This document shows positions 53,563 to 64,000 of a stretch of 64,000 bases of DNA, piece after piece. Origin of the DNA: Nymphaea colorata (taxonomy: Eukaryota > Streptophyta > Magnoliopsida > Nymphaeales > Nymphaeaceae). The stretch's first letter is position 1. Every line of letters begins with the position of its first letter. The notes beneath the pieces are model-generated. The model was not told where the DNA came from. It saw only the letters and a program-made list of their open reading frames with translations, and did no database searches. The stretch spans positions 15,425,796 through 15,489,795 of the forward strand of contig NC_045140.1 of the NCBI RefSeq assembly GCF_008831285.2, given 5' to 3'. A program made the translations under genes and the position numbers.

Positions 53563-53815
53563 ATTTGATTTATTCTGAACTTGAAATCCATGGATTTAAG
53601 CGGATATGACATAGCATGCTTTTGCTGATGTGGCAAAAGATCCAAGGCAAAATTCATCATTCATCAAAATAAGGATCTTAGACCACACTTAATGTCTTTA
53701 TTTTATTTATTTGCATTGAAAAAAGGTCAAATTTAAGATCAAAATGGGAGAGTCTAATCTTAAATTCATACCTCTCAAATCATAAGGATCTCAAATCCAA
53801 GGCTATCAAAATGCT
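53563..53815. mobile_element. MITE-like element related to the preceding one
   Basis: The left end GGGGTCATTTGATTTATTC pairs with the right end, which in reverse complement reads GGGAGCATTTTGATAGCC, followed inward by GGATTT on both sides. A CTGA tetramer flanks both sides. Internal sequence resembles the element at 53125-53400, so both may belong to one family. Confidence 0.45.
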
Positions 53816-54598
53816 CCCTGAAGGATACATGCAAAGCCATCAAATACTACACTAACATTAACAAAAGTCCAAGGTCATCTATCTAAAATACACCTTTTTC
53901 AGTAAAATGCTCTTTAAAAGCCTGGTAAGCAAGTTACTCTTTCCTAGAAAAAAAAAATCCTTTTTCACCTAACGTATATTGCTCAAGAGGAAGATGCACT
54001 TCATTTTTATGGGTTGAGTAAAACGTTTGCTTTTCACATTTAAAGGGCAGGCAATCACAAATTTTATCTGCATGAGCACCAAAATAGGCTCTTATATTGA
54101 GGGTCAGAGAAATGGCTGAGCTGCATGGTTAAATGCGCGTGCACAGGTGACAGTGTCCCAACCATCTTGTGCTCTCTGCGCATGAAACTAAAAAAATGAG
54201 TTGCTTTTTTTCTCCATGCATAAACAAAAGATTTGACAGTTTGTCACAGTTCCCATGAGCCGTTCCGACGAAAGGAGTAGCTATAAACAACTCCCCATCT
54301 GAATCAAGTCGTCAAGCTCTCCGCATGCATCCGATGCGCCTCATTGCCGATCTTGGGATGATTAAAATTCTCACAGCAGATCACAGTATCTGGCAACTTA
54401 CATTTGAAAAAGGATCTCACACCTTCACGGTCACAGACTCACAGTCTGTCCCGCCAGCCATTTCTTATGCAAGTACAGTTCACACGAATACGAAAGCGTC
54501 ATCACTAATATTCATAATAGAGCCTCTTTCCTTGCACAAAGAAACATGTGACCTGGGAAGAATGCAGTGGATACACAAGCACGTGCGTGCGCGTGGCT

Positions 54599-54666
<68 letters not shown>
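54599..54666. repeat. Compound microsatellite (GT)n-(GA)n
   Basis: About 12 GT units run directly into about 20 GA units. It lies about 490 bp downstream of the PAP28 stop codon. Confidence 0.95.
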
Positions 54667-54672
<6 letters not shown>

Positions 54673-55156
54673 GACCACTAGTAAGCCGCAGCATCACAAG
54701 AAACCTGAAGAATAAAGGCCGGACCCAACGGGCCAGATTTTTTAGAGCAGATTTATGTCATTCGACGATGAAACTACAGAAGAAACTTAGCCTGCCAAGA
54801 AGAAGAAGGGGAAATTCTACACTGCGTTACATAGCGGAAAGGCGGCTCTCGTGAAGATCAGTCCTTCATAGCAATAAAAGGGTCGGCGTAGAACTGCACA
54901 GAGAATTTTCTACGATATTTCTTCAGAAACGAGAACGGCTGACCCTCTTGCTTGGTTATAGGAAAAATACATAAGTCCTTACACGGCACGAACTCAGCCA
55001 TACTGTAGGCCTCATCTTGAACAGATTGTGCAGATGCATGATCGTCATGATTGGAGAGGATAGTCCACGCTTGTGAATGAAGAAGTGACAATTATGATCC
55101 GTGAGATACAGCAACACAAGATAGAATTGCTCATGAACACTTATTAACGGACAACT

Positions 55157-58100
55157 TCAACTCTTTTCCCACAGGACCTGCGTGTCAATCTGCCTCATTT
55201 TACCGTCATCGAGTCGCTTCCATGTCCTAATTTGTTTCACTCCCATCCACTCTTTCTGTCCTTTCTCAAGTTCTATTGAGATGATCCGAGCTCGCCTTGG
55301 CCAGCCTGCTTTGCCATATGCATGATAACCAACTGCACCTCCATAGCAGAGCCAGATACCGTATATCTTCCCACAGAAATCATTTTTATGATCATGGCCC
55401 ATAAACACACCTTTCACATCTCCCATGGCAGCCAATGTATTTAAGACTCCAGAATTCACAGGAGAACAGGCGACGCCCTCCTGAAACTGACCCACGAAGC
55501 CAGAGTACCAGAGTTCCCGGACTTCAGGAATTGGAATATGGAAGAACGCGAGGGCAGGGGGCGGATCAACCCAGTAATTCATTGTCTGCCCTCTCTGTCA
55601 ATGATAATGTGTGAGGTCGTATTTGTAAACACTAGAATGAAAATCCGATCAAACAGCTGTCCATTTAGATATTGATAACATGCAGCATAAATCAAATGGG
55701 GTGTACCCGTGTTGCCATATAGATATAAACAGCACCAAAACGAAAACCATGCAAGCCGCATTCTTTTAGCAGAGGTGATATCAGGGTCTACCATTTTCTA
55801 CTTTCCATGGTTAAACATGCAGGAAAAGCATTATCAACATGCATTTTCTCTTTGCAAAAACATTCTCGGGACATATAGAATAACAAAAAGGGCCTTGCAA
55901 GGAAGCATAAAAAATTGTTCTATCTAGCTCAACCGTTAACAACGACATTGAAGAAGCAGTCAATGGTCTGGGCAACAAATGAAGCTCGAGAAAACTAAGA
56001 TTTACCTCCACGAAATTATGTTCATTTAGTAGTCAATTACTGCTTATAGCCTTGACGTTTTGAACACGAGAAGGAAATTCAACAGTGTAAAACAACTAGA
56101 TCAATTTTATCTCCAAAATTTATTACTTTAACAAAATTAGTAAACATAACGTAATTGTCAAAAAGAAAAACATAGTGTCACTCCTGCCAGAAATTTATTC
56201 CAGTTATTACATCCTGGTTATCAGAAACAGAAGAAACGCACACAAACATGTGCACAAGAAAAAGGATGGACAAGGTGACAGTTGTTGCATAAAGAAAAGG
56301 CCATAGGAAACATACAGATAAAGGTTTACCTGCAACGAATTAGACAAATTATGAAGCCAAGTTAATTGAGATTCTTTGATCCATCCATAACCACGAATTC
56401 CAGGAATAGTTGATCTGTCTCCACTATCAAGAAAATAAAGATTCACGATGCTTGTGTTTGCTAATCCTGAACCAGAAGCACCATTTATTTGTACATGATA
56501 ATTCCCAAATCCATCAATCTCAATGAATCTTCCATCCAAACTTGATAAGTTGTCCACAAACGGGTTAACCTGAGAGACTGAGAAATCCATGGAGGATATG
56601 AAGGACATAAGCTCTTCACGGGTCATGGTGGATTCCTGGTCATGGTTGCCTAAAACAGCTGCCCACGGAATCTCAGCTTCAATAGCAGGAGCAAATGCTT
56701 CAATCATAGATTCTGCAGCATCCGTACTGCTTGATCCAAATATGTTATCTCCTATTTCACAAATAAAAAGTGTCCAACAAGCTGAATATAATGTGCTTGC
56801 CAATTAAGACAGAAAACATTCTTAATAAATCCTAATAACAAACTTAATTTTGTTAAGATACACCATCGATAGTATATTGCTAAACCGGCTGTCTGGAGCA
56901 GTCAAATGTATTATGATTTTTTATCTCTACATCAAATTACACAATTGTATTACTTGGTTATTTTGCTGGACAGGCATACTCTCAGTGTCTTAAAATTTGA
57001 ATGGCACGACTCTTTCTTTCCAGTTCACAGCTCATACCATTTAAGTTGTTTCAGCCCATAACCATAGTCTTAAATTCATGCAATTTATGTAAAATCGAAT
57101 AAAGGGGCAGCTATCTTATTATATGTCCAAACACAAAATTAAACGAATACACACACGATAGTATATACACAACTGTCTCCCATGGAACTTCAAAAATTTC
57201 TTCTGTATCTGCACTATACCCAATTTGACATGCGTATTGTTTCAGGAGAAGAGGCGCCCGGTCATTTGGGTTTTTGGTTGGGGTGGGTTGGGGGGGTGCC
57301 GCCGGGGCGCGGTGGGGGGGTTGTTGGGTGAGAGAGTTGTAACTATTTTGCTAAATGGTTGTGTAAATCAAATTGTATACACATGATCCGTATAGTCTAT
57401 TTCGTAGAAATGACATATTTTAAGTGGGAACACTGTATCTTTAAACTGATTCTTTGGAAGGAGGACATAATGGTTCACACTGCGCCAAGACTTTCATAAT
57501 GAAAACGGCAGGTCTTTTATTGATCTCATAATGAACATGTTATAGCAAAAAAAAGAAAGAAGAGAACTGATGTGAACTTGCCCACAAATTCACATCAAGT
57601 AAAAAGATAAGAAAATGCGGGTGATGTAGTGATGTAAATGTCCAAAGGCTGTCAGTTCCCAATATTTAGTTTCGTCCTTGCCAGTGGACTTGTCGACCAG
57701 TAGCTTTAAGATTTCCTGATGTTTGAAAGGTGAGATGCAAATTTTCCATGTCCACCTGCCATTACAACTATCCAGTGACATTTTTGAAATGCATAAATTA
57801 GGTTCTCTTCCTTTTCCCTTTCTTACTCTGTATAATCATTTCCGAGGAATATCACATCATCATGAAGAAAGAATAGTCTGATCAAACTTCTTACAAACTC
57901 GGTAAGGACGAGAAAGATGAATAAATTTTGAAAATGACATGAAAATTTAGCAGTTTCTTTTCTGACAGAAGTATGTTAGTTCAAGGAAAAGATTGTTGGA
58001 AAATCGAAACGTTCTAAGAAAGCACATGGATGTATCCATCGGCCAAAAAAAATCAGAACGGCTTCATCAAGTGGCTCCATATCTGTAACCTCTGATGAAC

Positions 58101-58933
58101 TACATTTATATTGTTTAAAAGAACGAGATATGTAACAGAATACTTTGGTGAGAAATCTTCTGGACATTGGATTTTAGACGTAGTTCCTAAGATATTCTCT
58201 GTCAGAGGCAGGATTAAATGCTAATGACAAGTAATCAACTTGCAACCCATTCCATGGACTCGACGCGGTCTTTCCGTTTCAGTAACCACCTGCACCTTAA
58301 GGTATCAAAGAAAATTAGCTAACAGCGGATTTTTCTTGTTCCAACTTCAGTTTACGTTATTTCCACTTTGTAGTGTTCAGCTACCAAGACGGAGCGTTCT
58401 CTCAGTTTCATGCATTTGGCTGTCTCTTAGATAATCTGCATCAAATTCCCAATTCAATCTCTACCGGAAAAGAAAAAAGCCGTAATCAGAGGATGACCTG
58501 TATGGGCTCAGAAATGCAGTAGCTAACCTGTAAAAGCAATAAAATTGGGTCGTTCCTCCCGAATTAACCTTCTCACAAACTCGGTGGTGTTCAAATCCGA
58601 ACAGAAACGGAACTCCGACGGCAGAATATCCCTGCATCTCGTCCTCAGGCCGTGAGCGTAATGCATATCTGCTATCTACACACCACCAACAATCAGGGAA
58701 CTGTGCCAAATCTCACGGGGAGAGAGAGTGACTACCTGAAGGATCTTGAATGTACCATCATAGCCAAATCGAAGAGGAAGATCAGCCGTCTTCTTGATCT
58801 TAACGGGGTGGTTCCCTATCATCAATCTCCCGAAGAGGGATTGAACAAATGAGATGCAGAGGAAGAGGAAAGATAGATAGACAAGAAGATGAGTGAAGGG
58901 TTTCAAGGCCCGCCATGGATCTGTGGGTAGCAT
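55157..58933 (-). CDS. PAP28: Purple acid phosphatase, PAP28 type (metallophosphoesterase)
   Basis: Four exons on the minus strand (58933-58736, 58675-58528, 56751-56330, 55594-55157; stop TGA) give 401 aa with matching phases. An in-frame stop upstream makes ATG 58933 the first usable start. A hydrophobic segment near residues 16-34 suggests a signal peptide or anchor. The metal-binding blocks of the calcineurin-like fold are all present: ADMHY (68-72), TGDN (115-118), GNHD (150-153), the FFHIP block (about 273-277) and GHDH (322-325). SDLNTTEFVRRLI, FSVSQVNP, ELWYSGFVGQFQEGVACSP and TWKRLDD match Arabidopsis PAP28 better than PAP29, PAP14 or PAP16. These proteins are annotated 'probable inactive' only because they lack the large N-terminal domain; the ligands look intact. 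Intron 2 (1.8 kb) contains a G-rich tract. Confidence 0.92.
57267..57328 (+). other. G-rich tract with G-quadruplex potential in PAP28 intron 2
   Basis: Many runs of three to seven G occur within about 60 bases, for example GGGGTGGGTTGGGGGGG and GGTGGGGGGG, separated by short loops, in otherwise AT-rich intron DNA. Loop lengths allow one or more intramolecular quadruplexes on the + strand, which is antisense to the gene. Confidence 0.6.
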
Positions 58934-59280
58934 TTCCCTCCCTGAATATGGTGTCTTGGTCAGTTGGTCGACACCCTCGCTGGAGGCCTCGATTGCCACC
59001 GGCAGCTGCACGCTCAACAAAATTTAGAGGGCACCCTTTTTTGAAACACAGAAAGTAACAAGAAATTTGTCTCCTGAGTGCTGACTGCCGGTGCCCTCCA
59101 AGGAGTCTGTGGAGGAAGGAAACAGTTCTTTCAAGTGAAAGACACCAAATCGAATCATCATGAGCTCGCCGCATTTGACAAGTCCGTTTCTTAACGACAA
59201 TCGTAGAGGCCTGACGAGGGTAAAGGGAAGAAAAAAGGGGAAAGGTCAGTCAGTCAGCGTAAAGGGAGAGTTGCGACTTA
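58934..59280 (-). promoter_or_regulatory. Upstream flank of PAP28
   Basis: Sequence upstream of the ATG at 58933. An out-of-frame ORF starts at ATG 59174 and runs past the main start to 58800, so it would act as an overlapping upstream ORF if transcription begins above it. No TATA box was placed with confidence. Confidence 0.35.
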
Positions 59281-60437
59281 ATTAAGGTTTAATTTTTCAA
59301 TTTTAGACGGCTTTTACATTTTCTTTTTTATCGTTTGCCCACTTAATTTTTACTTATTTCTCTTATTGCTGAATATCGCGCAACGTTTTCGATTTTATGT
59401 TACCAGAGGAAGCAACTTAGATCGGATATGGCCAAAAAGGTTCATCATCTACTCTGATGGCCTGCCACTCTCTCATATTACCGGTATCATATAGCTCACC
59501 GTTCAGTCGAGAAGACGACTGGGTTATCTATGAGAAGATTAGCCAGGCCGGAATCTATTAAGATTCAAAGCCTGAGTTGATGCCTAAAATTGAACAAGAA
59601 AATAAGTGTGTGTGTGTGTGTGTGACATTGTCACATTTTTTAGTACTTAACCAATCCATCGATTGCATTCAGATGGAGAGCTCTCTGTTGCACGTGGCTA
59701 CTTCAATCAACAGCCATGCTCTCGATATGGCCACGCTGTTGTTTTGTGCTTCCACATGCGGTGGAAGCTGAAGATGACAAATACTTGCCGCAAACATTAT
59801 TCCTTCGACCCTTGGTTGGTTAAGTACACCAGCCATACCATACTTTGTTCTTTTCCCAGTTTGCAATTTGACAATTTTACAACTGCACTGCACATTTGCA
59901 TTTGACAAATGCCTACCGTCTCTTAGAAAGCTAGTTCAACAAGGGGGCCATTTGGTAACAGCAACGCTATATGATTTGGAATGCAGTGGTCCGTGAACGT
60001 GACTCATTTTCTAACTACCAGTTATCAAGCACCTTAAAAAAAGATTCTAATGAAATAAAGATAACATGCTCAATTTTCATTTTCGCGATGCTCGTGGATA
60101 TGGCGTTCAGGTGTCGAGCTGGGTGGGTTCAATGAGCTTAAACCTCCAAATGGTGGATAAGAGAAACGCCCACCGCAGCAAATGTGATTTTTGTGAAGGA
60201 AGCACTACACGTTGAATGAACATACTTGAGGCCAGCTTGCCTGGATTGGGCTCAATTCGTGATCAAAGCCAAGTTTCCATTTTCACTCGAGTTTGACTCA
60301 TTTAATAAGTGAGTCACGCTTGAGTCGAATTAACACAAGTTAAGCTTGTCCTGCGATGCTCCCATCATCTAAAGGTGTTCACAATTGATTTTTAGTTGGT
60401 TGCATTCCATATTTCCATTCAGTGCAAAAAAAAAAAA

Positions 60438-60547
60438 GTTAGGAAGCAACTTCTTCTTTAAATTCAGAGAGTGCTCAAAATGATCAGTTAGGAAGCAACT
60501 TCTTCTTTAAATTCAGAGAGTGCTCAAAATGATCAGTTAGGAAGCAA
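60438..60547. repeat. 49-bp tandem duplication with partial third copy
   Basis: The unit starting GTTAGGAAGCAACTTCTTC occurs at 60438-60486 and 60487-60535 without mismatch, and a third partial copy (GTTAGGAAGCAA) follows at 60536-60547. It is bordered by an A tract and a T tract. Confidence 0.93.
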
Positions 60548-62515
60548 TTGATTTTTTGTTTTTTTTTTTGTTTTTGTTTTCAACAGAACCAAAATACATT
60601 AAAACAAAATCATTACTTCACCAGTACATAACAAACCAAAACATGTGATCAAAACAGTCGTTTCAAGGACTCATTTAGGACCAAGACAAAAAGATAAACA
60701 TAAACGCAACCAATAAGACATCCACAAGAAACCCATACTCAACTCAGTGCCAAGATTGGCAATGTTAGTTCATTGCAAAGTTGAGGGAGTCCGTCCAAAA
60801 GTCATCAATCAATCAAGAGCTATTTGTATAGATAGAAGGGATAGGGTCGGTTTGCTTTGGGCATAGTGATATGAAAACATGGATGCAGTATGGTTCGATA
60901 AAATAAATATACAATTATATCAAGACAAATCAATATGAAGGATCATGGCTACTACCCATGAGTTGAACCATTCATGCCGTCAAAAGGGGTATGATTTACT
61001 ATAACAAAAGATAACATGCGATAGATACAAGACTCTTGTGTAACAAAAATACACTGAAAGTTTAGCGGTTATAAAATGGTCATTGTGACTACTATTAATA
61101 GAAAACTCTACGGGCAAAACACATAGGTATATCTTTACAAAAGATCTATATAGACCGAGAGTAACTTGAACTAAGCTTACCAAGATCTCCTAAATCACCG
61201 TTACAGTAGCAGTTACACCATCAAATATCACCTGAATTGGTAGACCAGACCCTTTAGGCACTCAAGTTGAGGGACTAAGAGACTTCTTGCTCTCCAAACA
61301 AAAATATATATATACTCTCCACTTCAGTCCACCTGTAGAATTTGTCTGTTCCAAACACAGTCCACCAGCACCTCAAACGCTCTCTTTCTCTCTACTATCG
61401 CAACATATATATTTACATTGACCAAATTATAATATACCCATTAGAAACTACATATATATCAATAGATAGTCCTATTTCCAAGTCTACATACTTACTTGAG
61501 GAACCTTCAAATAGAGACAACCCTGGTTAACTAGAGCTGATTCAGTTCATTCTTCCTCCTTGTACCTTACACACACACGCACACATGTATATGTATAAAA
61601 TTATAGGTTACATGACCTTTGCATAAAACAGCAACTAAAATGGTCTCAACTCATTCTTTTTTTTTATATTATATACACACACATATATATAACTATATAT
61701 CGCTTGACCTTTTGCACTATAGAGTACAATGCTAACTTGAGTTGTCAGTGACTATAATAGCCCTAATTTTCCGTCAGCGACTCCTTTAATTTCTCTTCTC
61801 AAGAAGTTAAATGGTTAAGATGGCAAAGGAGTAACCAATTACTACCAGTTTCCATTGGAACTGAAGATGAAGCAAAAAATGGGATGTATATCTCTCTCTC
61901 CGACTTTTTTTTTTTGCTGAAATTTTCCCCGCTGAAACTTCTGCAAGTATGAAGCTGAAATGCTGCCAAACCAAGATAAATAGCCCCTTTTTAAGAGCCC
62001 CAAAACACTTATCCGAATTTAATGTTACTCGAGTGACCGTTTGGTTTCCCCCACTCTCATTTAATGTCTTATTTAAATTTTCCTAGTAGCCCCACTTCTC
62101 ATCTCCTTTTCCAAAATCACATCATTTATTATTCCCACTGCAACCTCATTATGATTTAATCACTGGTTCATCTGGTTCCAAGATGACACAAACACACACA
62201 CACATACGTTTGTCTTTATTTATAATTAAATCTTAAGTCATTATCGGAATGAAAAATGTAAAGCCTTACACAGATATATTGGGTCAAGAGGAATGATCGA
62301 TCTTGACGATCATTTTAGCATTCACAATTAACAATGTTTTTTTGTTTCATCTCTCTCTCTCCCATGTTCTCCTGTTTATTTATTTCATGATTCACAATGT
62401 TGATGCATGAAATTCAATGTCAGAGCCATTGTATTTCTGATTAATACACTAACCTATGCATTTAAAAAAATATCTCAAGCACTAGTCTTAATTATGGGTT
62501 GTACCATAGTACAAA

Positions 62516-62678
62516 GGGGCTGTTTGGGCACGGTAACATTATGTTACTGTTTCATGCATCTTCCCTAAAAGTAGGGCAGATTCATTAAATACTTTTTATT
62601 GTGCTACATGTATCTAACTAATTTTTGGGTTAGATGCATGAGACAATAACATGTCACTATCCCCAAATGGCCCAAAAA
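62516..62678. mobile_element. Short MITE-like inverted repeat
   Basis: The left arm GGGGCTGTTTGGGCACGGTA continues into ACATTATGTTACTGTTTCATGCATC. The right arm, read in reverse complement, is GGGCCATTTGGGGATAGTGA followed by CATGTTATTGTCTCATGCATC. The arms agree over about 45 bases with scattered differences. The element is about 163 bp and non-coding. The target duplication is not clear. Confidence 0.7.
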
Positions 62679-63624
62679 GTACAAAATCATTGTTACGTTG
62701 TGAAATTCAATTTATAAGATCTAAATTGCACGAAATAATAAACCAACTAAGTGCGAAGTTCCCAAATTTTATGGGCATATACCAACTAATTTCCAACATC
62801 AAGTTGGAACTCTAGAAAACTAATTTATGAGGATCTCAAAATATTTGCTTCCCAAGACACTTGTTAACTACAATTCCAGCCTAATGCTCAATATTAGAAC
62901 AATTTACAGTATCATGATACACTAGGTTTTTCAATGTCATGAACTGGACTTTAGTTGAACCAAGTGATTAGTAATACTATTGACATACATTGTTACGAAG
63001 CATGTGAAGTTGAAGTCCTTTCATCAAGCTTATACCTTGTTTATGTTGCCGAACCAGCCATATAGGAACAATAGCAACTATTTCATAATTGTGTGGTAAA
63101 GATTGAACAGGTTTATGAAATACCATGTTACAGTGTTCAATCACCGTAAACTTGGGGATAGATTCATGAAACAAGTTATTACTTTTCTCATTACCAAACT
63201 GACTCCTTAGTGGTCATGTTTGCTTCAGCTTTTTCTTACCGTGTTACGTTCATAAGGTTGTCTAGTAAGAACACACCCGCGTTATAGATACGAGAGTGAG
63301 GGGGACACCAGGTCCCTCGCATGGCTGGAGGTTTAAATTACCGGCTGGAACCAGTGTATCGCTCCCACAGGACCGGGCGGTTGTCGGCAGGCAATCTTCG
63401 CCGTAAATTTTAGCAAATTCACGTGGACATTATCGTCATTCTAGTCGAACACGAACACCCCCCCGCCTTCGTCCTCGCCTCTTTCGTTAGTTGTATTCGT
63501 TTCGGCGTGTTAAAATTCAACGTCGCTCGCGGGTTCGGTAGGTCGGTGTTTTCGGGCGTTGTCGTGGAGCGACAGATCTTGGCGTCAGATCTACGAATTG
63601 ACGCCGCAGTGAACCCAACTGACA

Positions 63625-63741
63625 CCCCGCGCCTAATTTTCTTCTCAAATCATTCCGTTTCCCTTTTCTTTGATCCTCTCTCTCGTTCTCCCTTTGATCG
63701 GTCTGCGAGAGACGAAGCCGTTCATGTGAACCTCGGTCGAG
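63625..63741 (+). other. Possible 5' non-coding first exon of a downstream + strand gene
   Basis: A CT-rich leader-like stretch (TTTGATCCTCTCTCTCG...) ends in GGTCGAG followed by GTAAGC, a strong donor site, at 63741/63742. Base composition rises from AT-rich to mixed at about 63260, as in a plant promoter. No coding exon is visible before the window ends, and the long frame across it (63423-63896) has leader-like composition. Confidence 0.35.
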
Positions 63742-64000
63742 GTAAGCTTGTGTTTCTGATACATTTTGTAGTTTCTATTTCTATGAACGAAGCGAAATAT
63801 TTTGAGTTATGTCCTGGCTTGGATCCTTTTGCTTTGTCTTTTCTTTTTGTTTGTGTTGTTTCTTTGTCTTATGCCCTCGGTCGTGGAGATTCGTGATCGG
63901 CCCTCAGGTAAAGGGAGGGTCGGATCATGCTGAGAGTGCTTGTTTTCAAGTTATTTGATTTGTTTCATGGTGGACATCAGGTCGTGGGGAAAATCCGGAG

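Larger units (their letters stand above)
51780..54850. other. Intergenic region between the ZML and PAP28 genes
   Basis: No gene is recognised. It holds a 56-57-bp tandem triplication (52028-52197), two MITE-like segments (about 53125-53400 and 53563-53815) and a GT/GA microsatellite (54599-54666). Confidence 0.5.
59281..63420. other. Intergenic region downstream of the last full gene
   Basis: AT-rich, without a recognisable gene. It contains a (GT)9 run at 59607-59624, a 49-bp tandem duplication (60438-60547), several TA and CA microsatellites near 61300-62210 and a short MITE-like inverted repeat (62516-62678). Confidence 0.5.

Noticed and set aside
59940-59990. GGGGGCCATTTGGTAACAGC sequence resembling a MITE terminus
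   Set aside because: No matching inverted end was found nearby; single ends of this kind are common by chance or as solo remnants.

Overview
The window is nuclear DNA from a flowering plant. The genes are interrupted by many GT-AG introns, the intergenic DNA is AT-rich and full of microsatellites and small inverted-repeat transposons, and one Ty1/Copia LTR retrotransposon is present. Every recognised protein belongs to a land-plant family. I cannot name the species from the sequence. I found no prokaryotic-type operon, CRISPR array, phage or plasmid.

Five protein-coding genes can be modelled exon by exon. (1) At 298-3699 (+) lies the 3' end of a CLEC16A-type trafficking gene (GFS9/TT9); its 5' part is outside the window. 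(2) At 7800-11543 (-) is a complete three-exon SMAX1-LIKE (SMXL) gene of 995 aa. (3) At 23820-40324 (-) is a 14-exon class I alpha-1,2-mannosidase (MNS1/2 type, 597 aa) spread over 16.5 kb. (4) At 44423-50914 (-) is a seven-exon TIFY-CCT-GATA transcription factor (ZML type, 337 aa). (5) At 55157-58933 (-) is a four-exon purple acid phosphatase closest to PAP28 (401 aa). In all five, the splice phases close without a frameshift. A possible 5' non-coding exon of a sixth gene on the + strand lies near 63741.

The mannosidase locus holds most of the mobile DNA. Its 8.5-kb intron 8 contains a 4.25-kb Copia element (28712-32959) flanked by the 5-bp duplication CATAT, with LTRs about 96% identical, no recognisable gag and a pol with many breaks. 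The same intron holds a MITE (26911-27089) and a GC-rich block of degenerate tandem repeats inside a TA microsatellite (27118-27963). Neighbouring introns carry two copies of a hAT-like MITE, one with a perfect 8-bp target duplication.

The remaining intergenic stretches (4.3-7.7, 12.2-23.8, 41-44, 51.8-54.8 and 59.3-63.4 kb) hold MITE-like inverted repeats, short tandem duplications, an orphan Mpv17/PMP22 exon-like fragment and two unassigned protein-like ORFs near 12.4-13.0 kb. The genes are functionally unrelated (vesicle trafficking, strigolactone/karrikin-type signalling, N-glycan trimming, transcription, phosphatase), as expected for ordinary plant gene order. I see no evidence of a new multi-gene system. 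The points most worth a second look are the decayed GATA-finger exon copy, the Copia insertion, the GC-rich repeat block and the unassigned ORFs.
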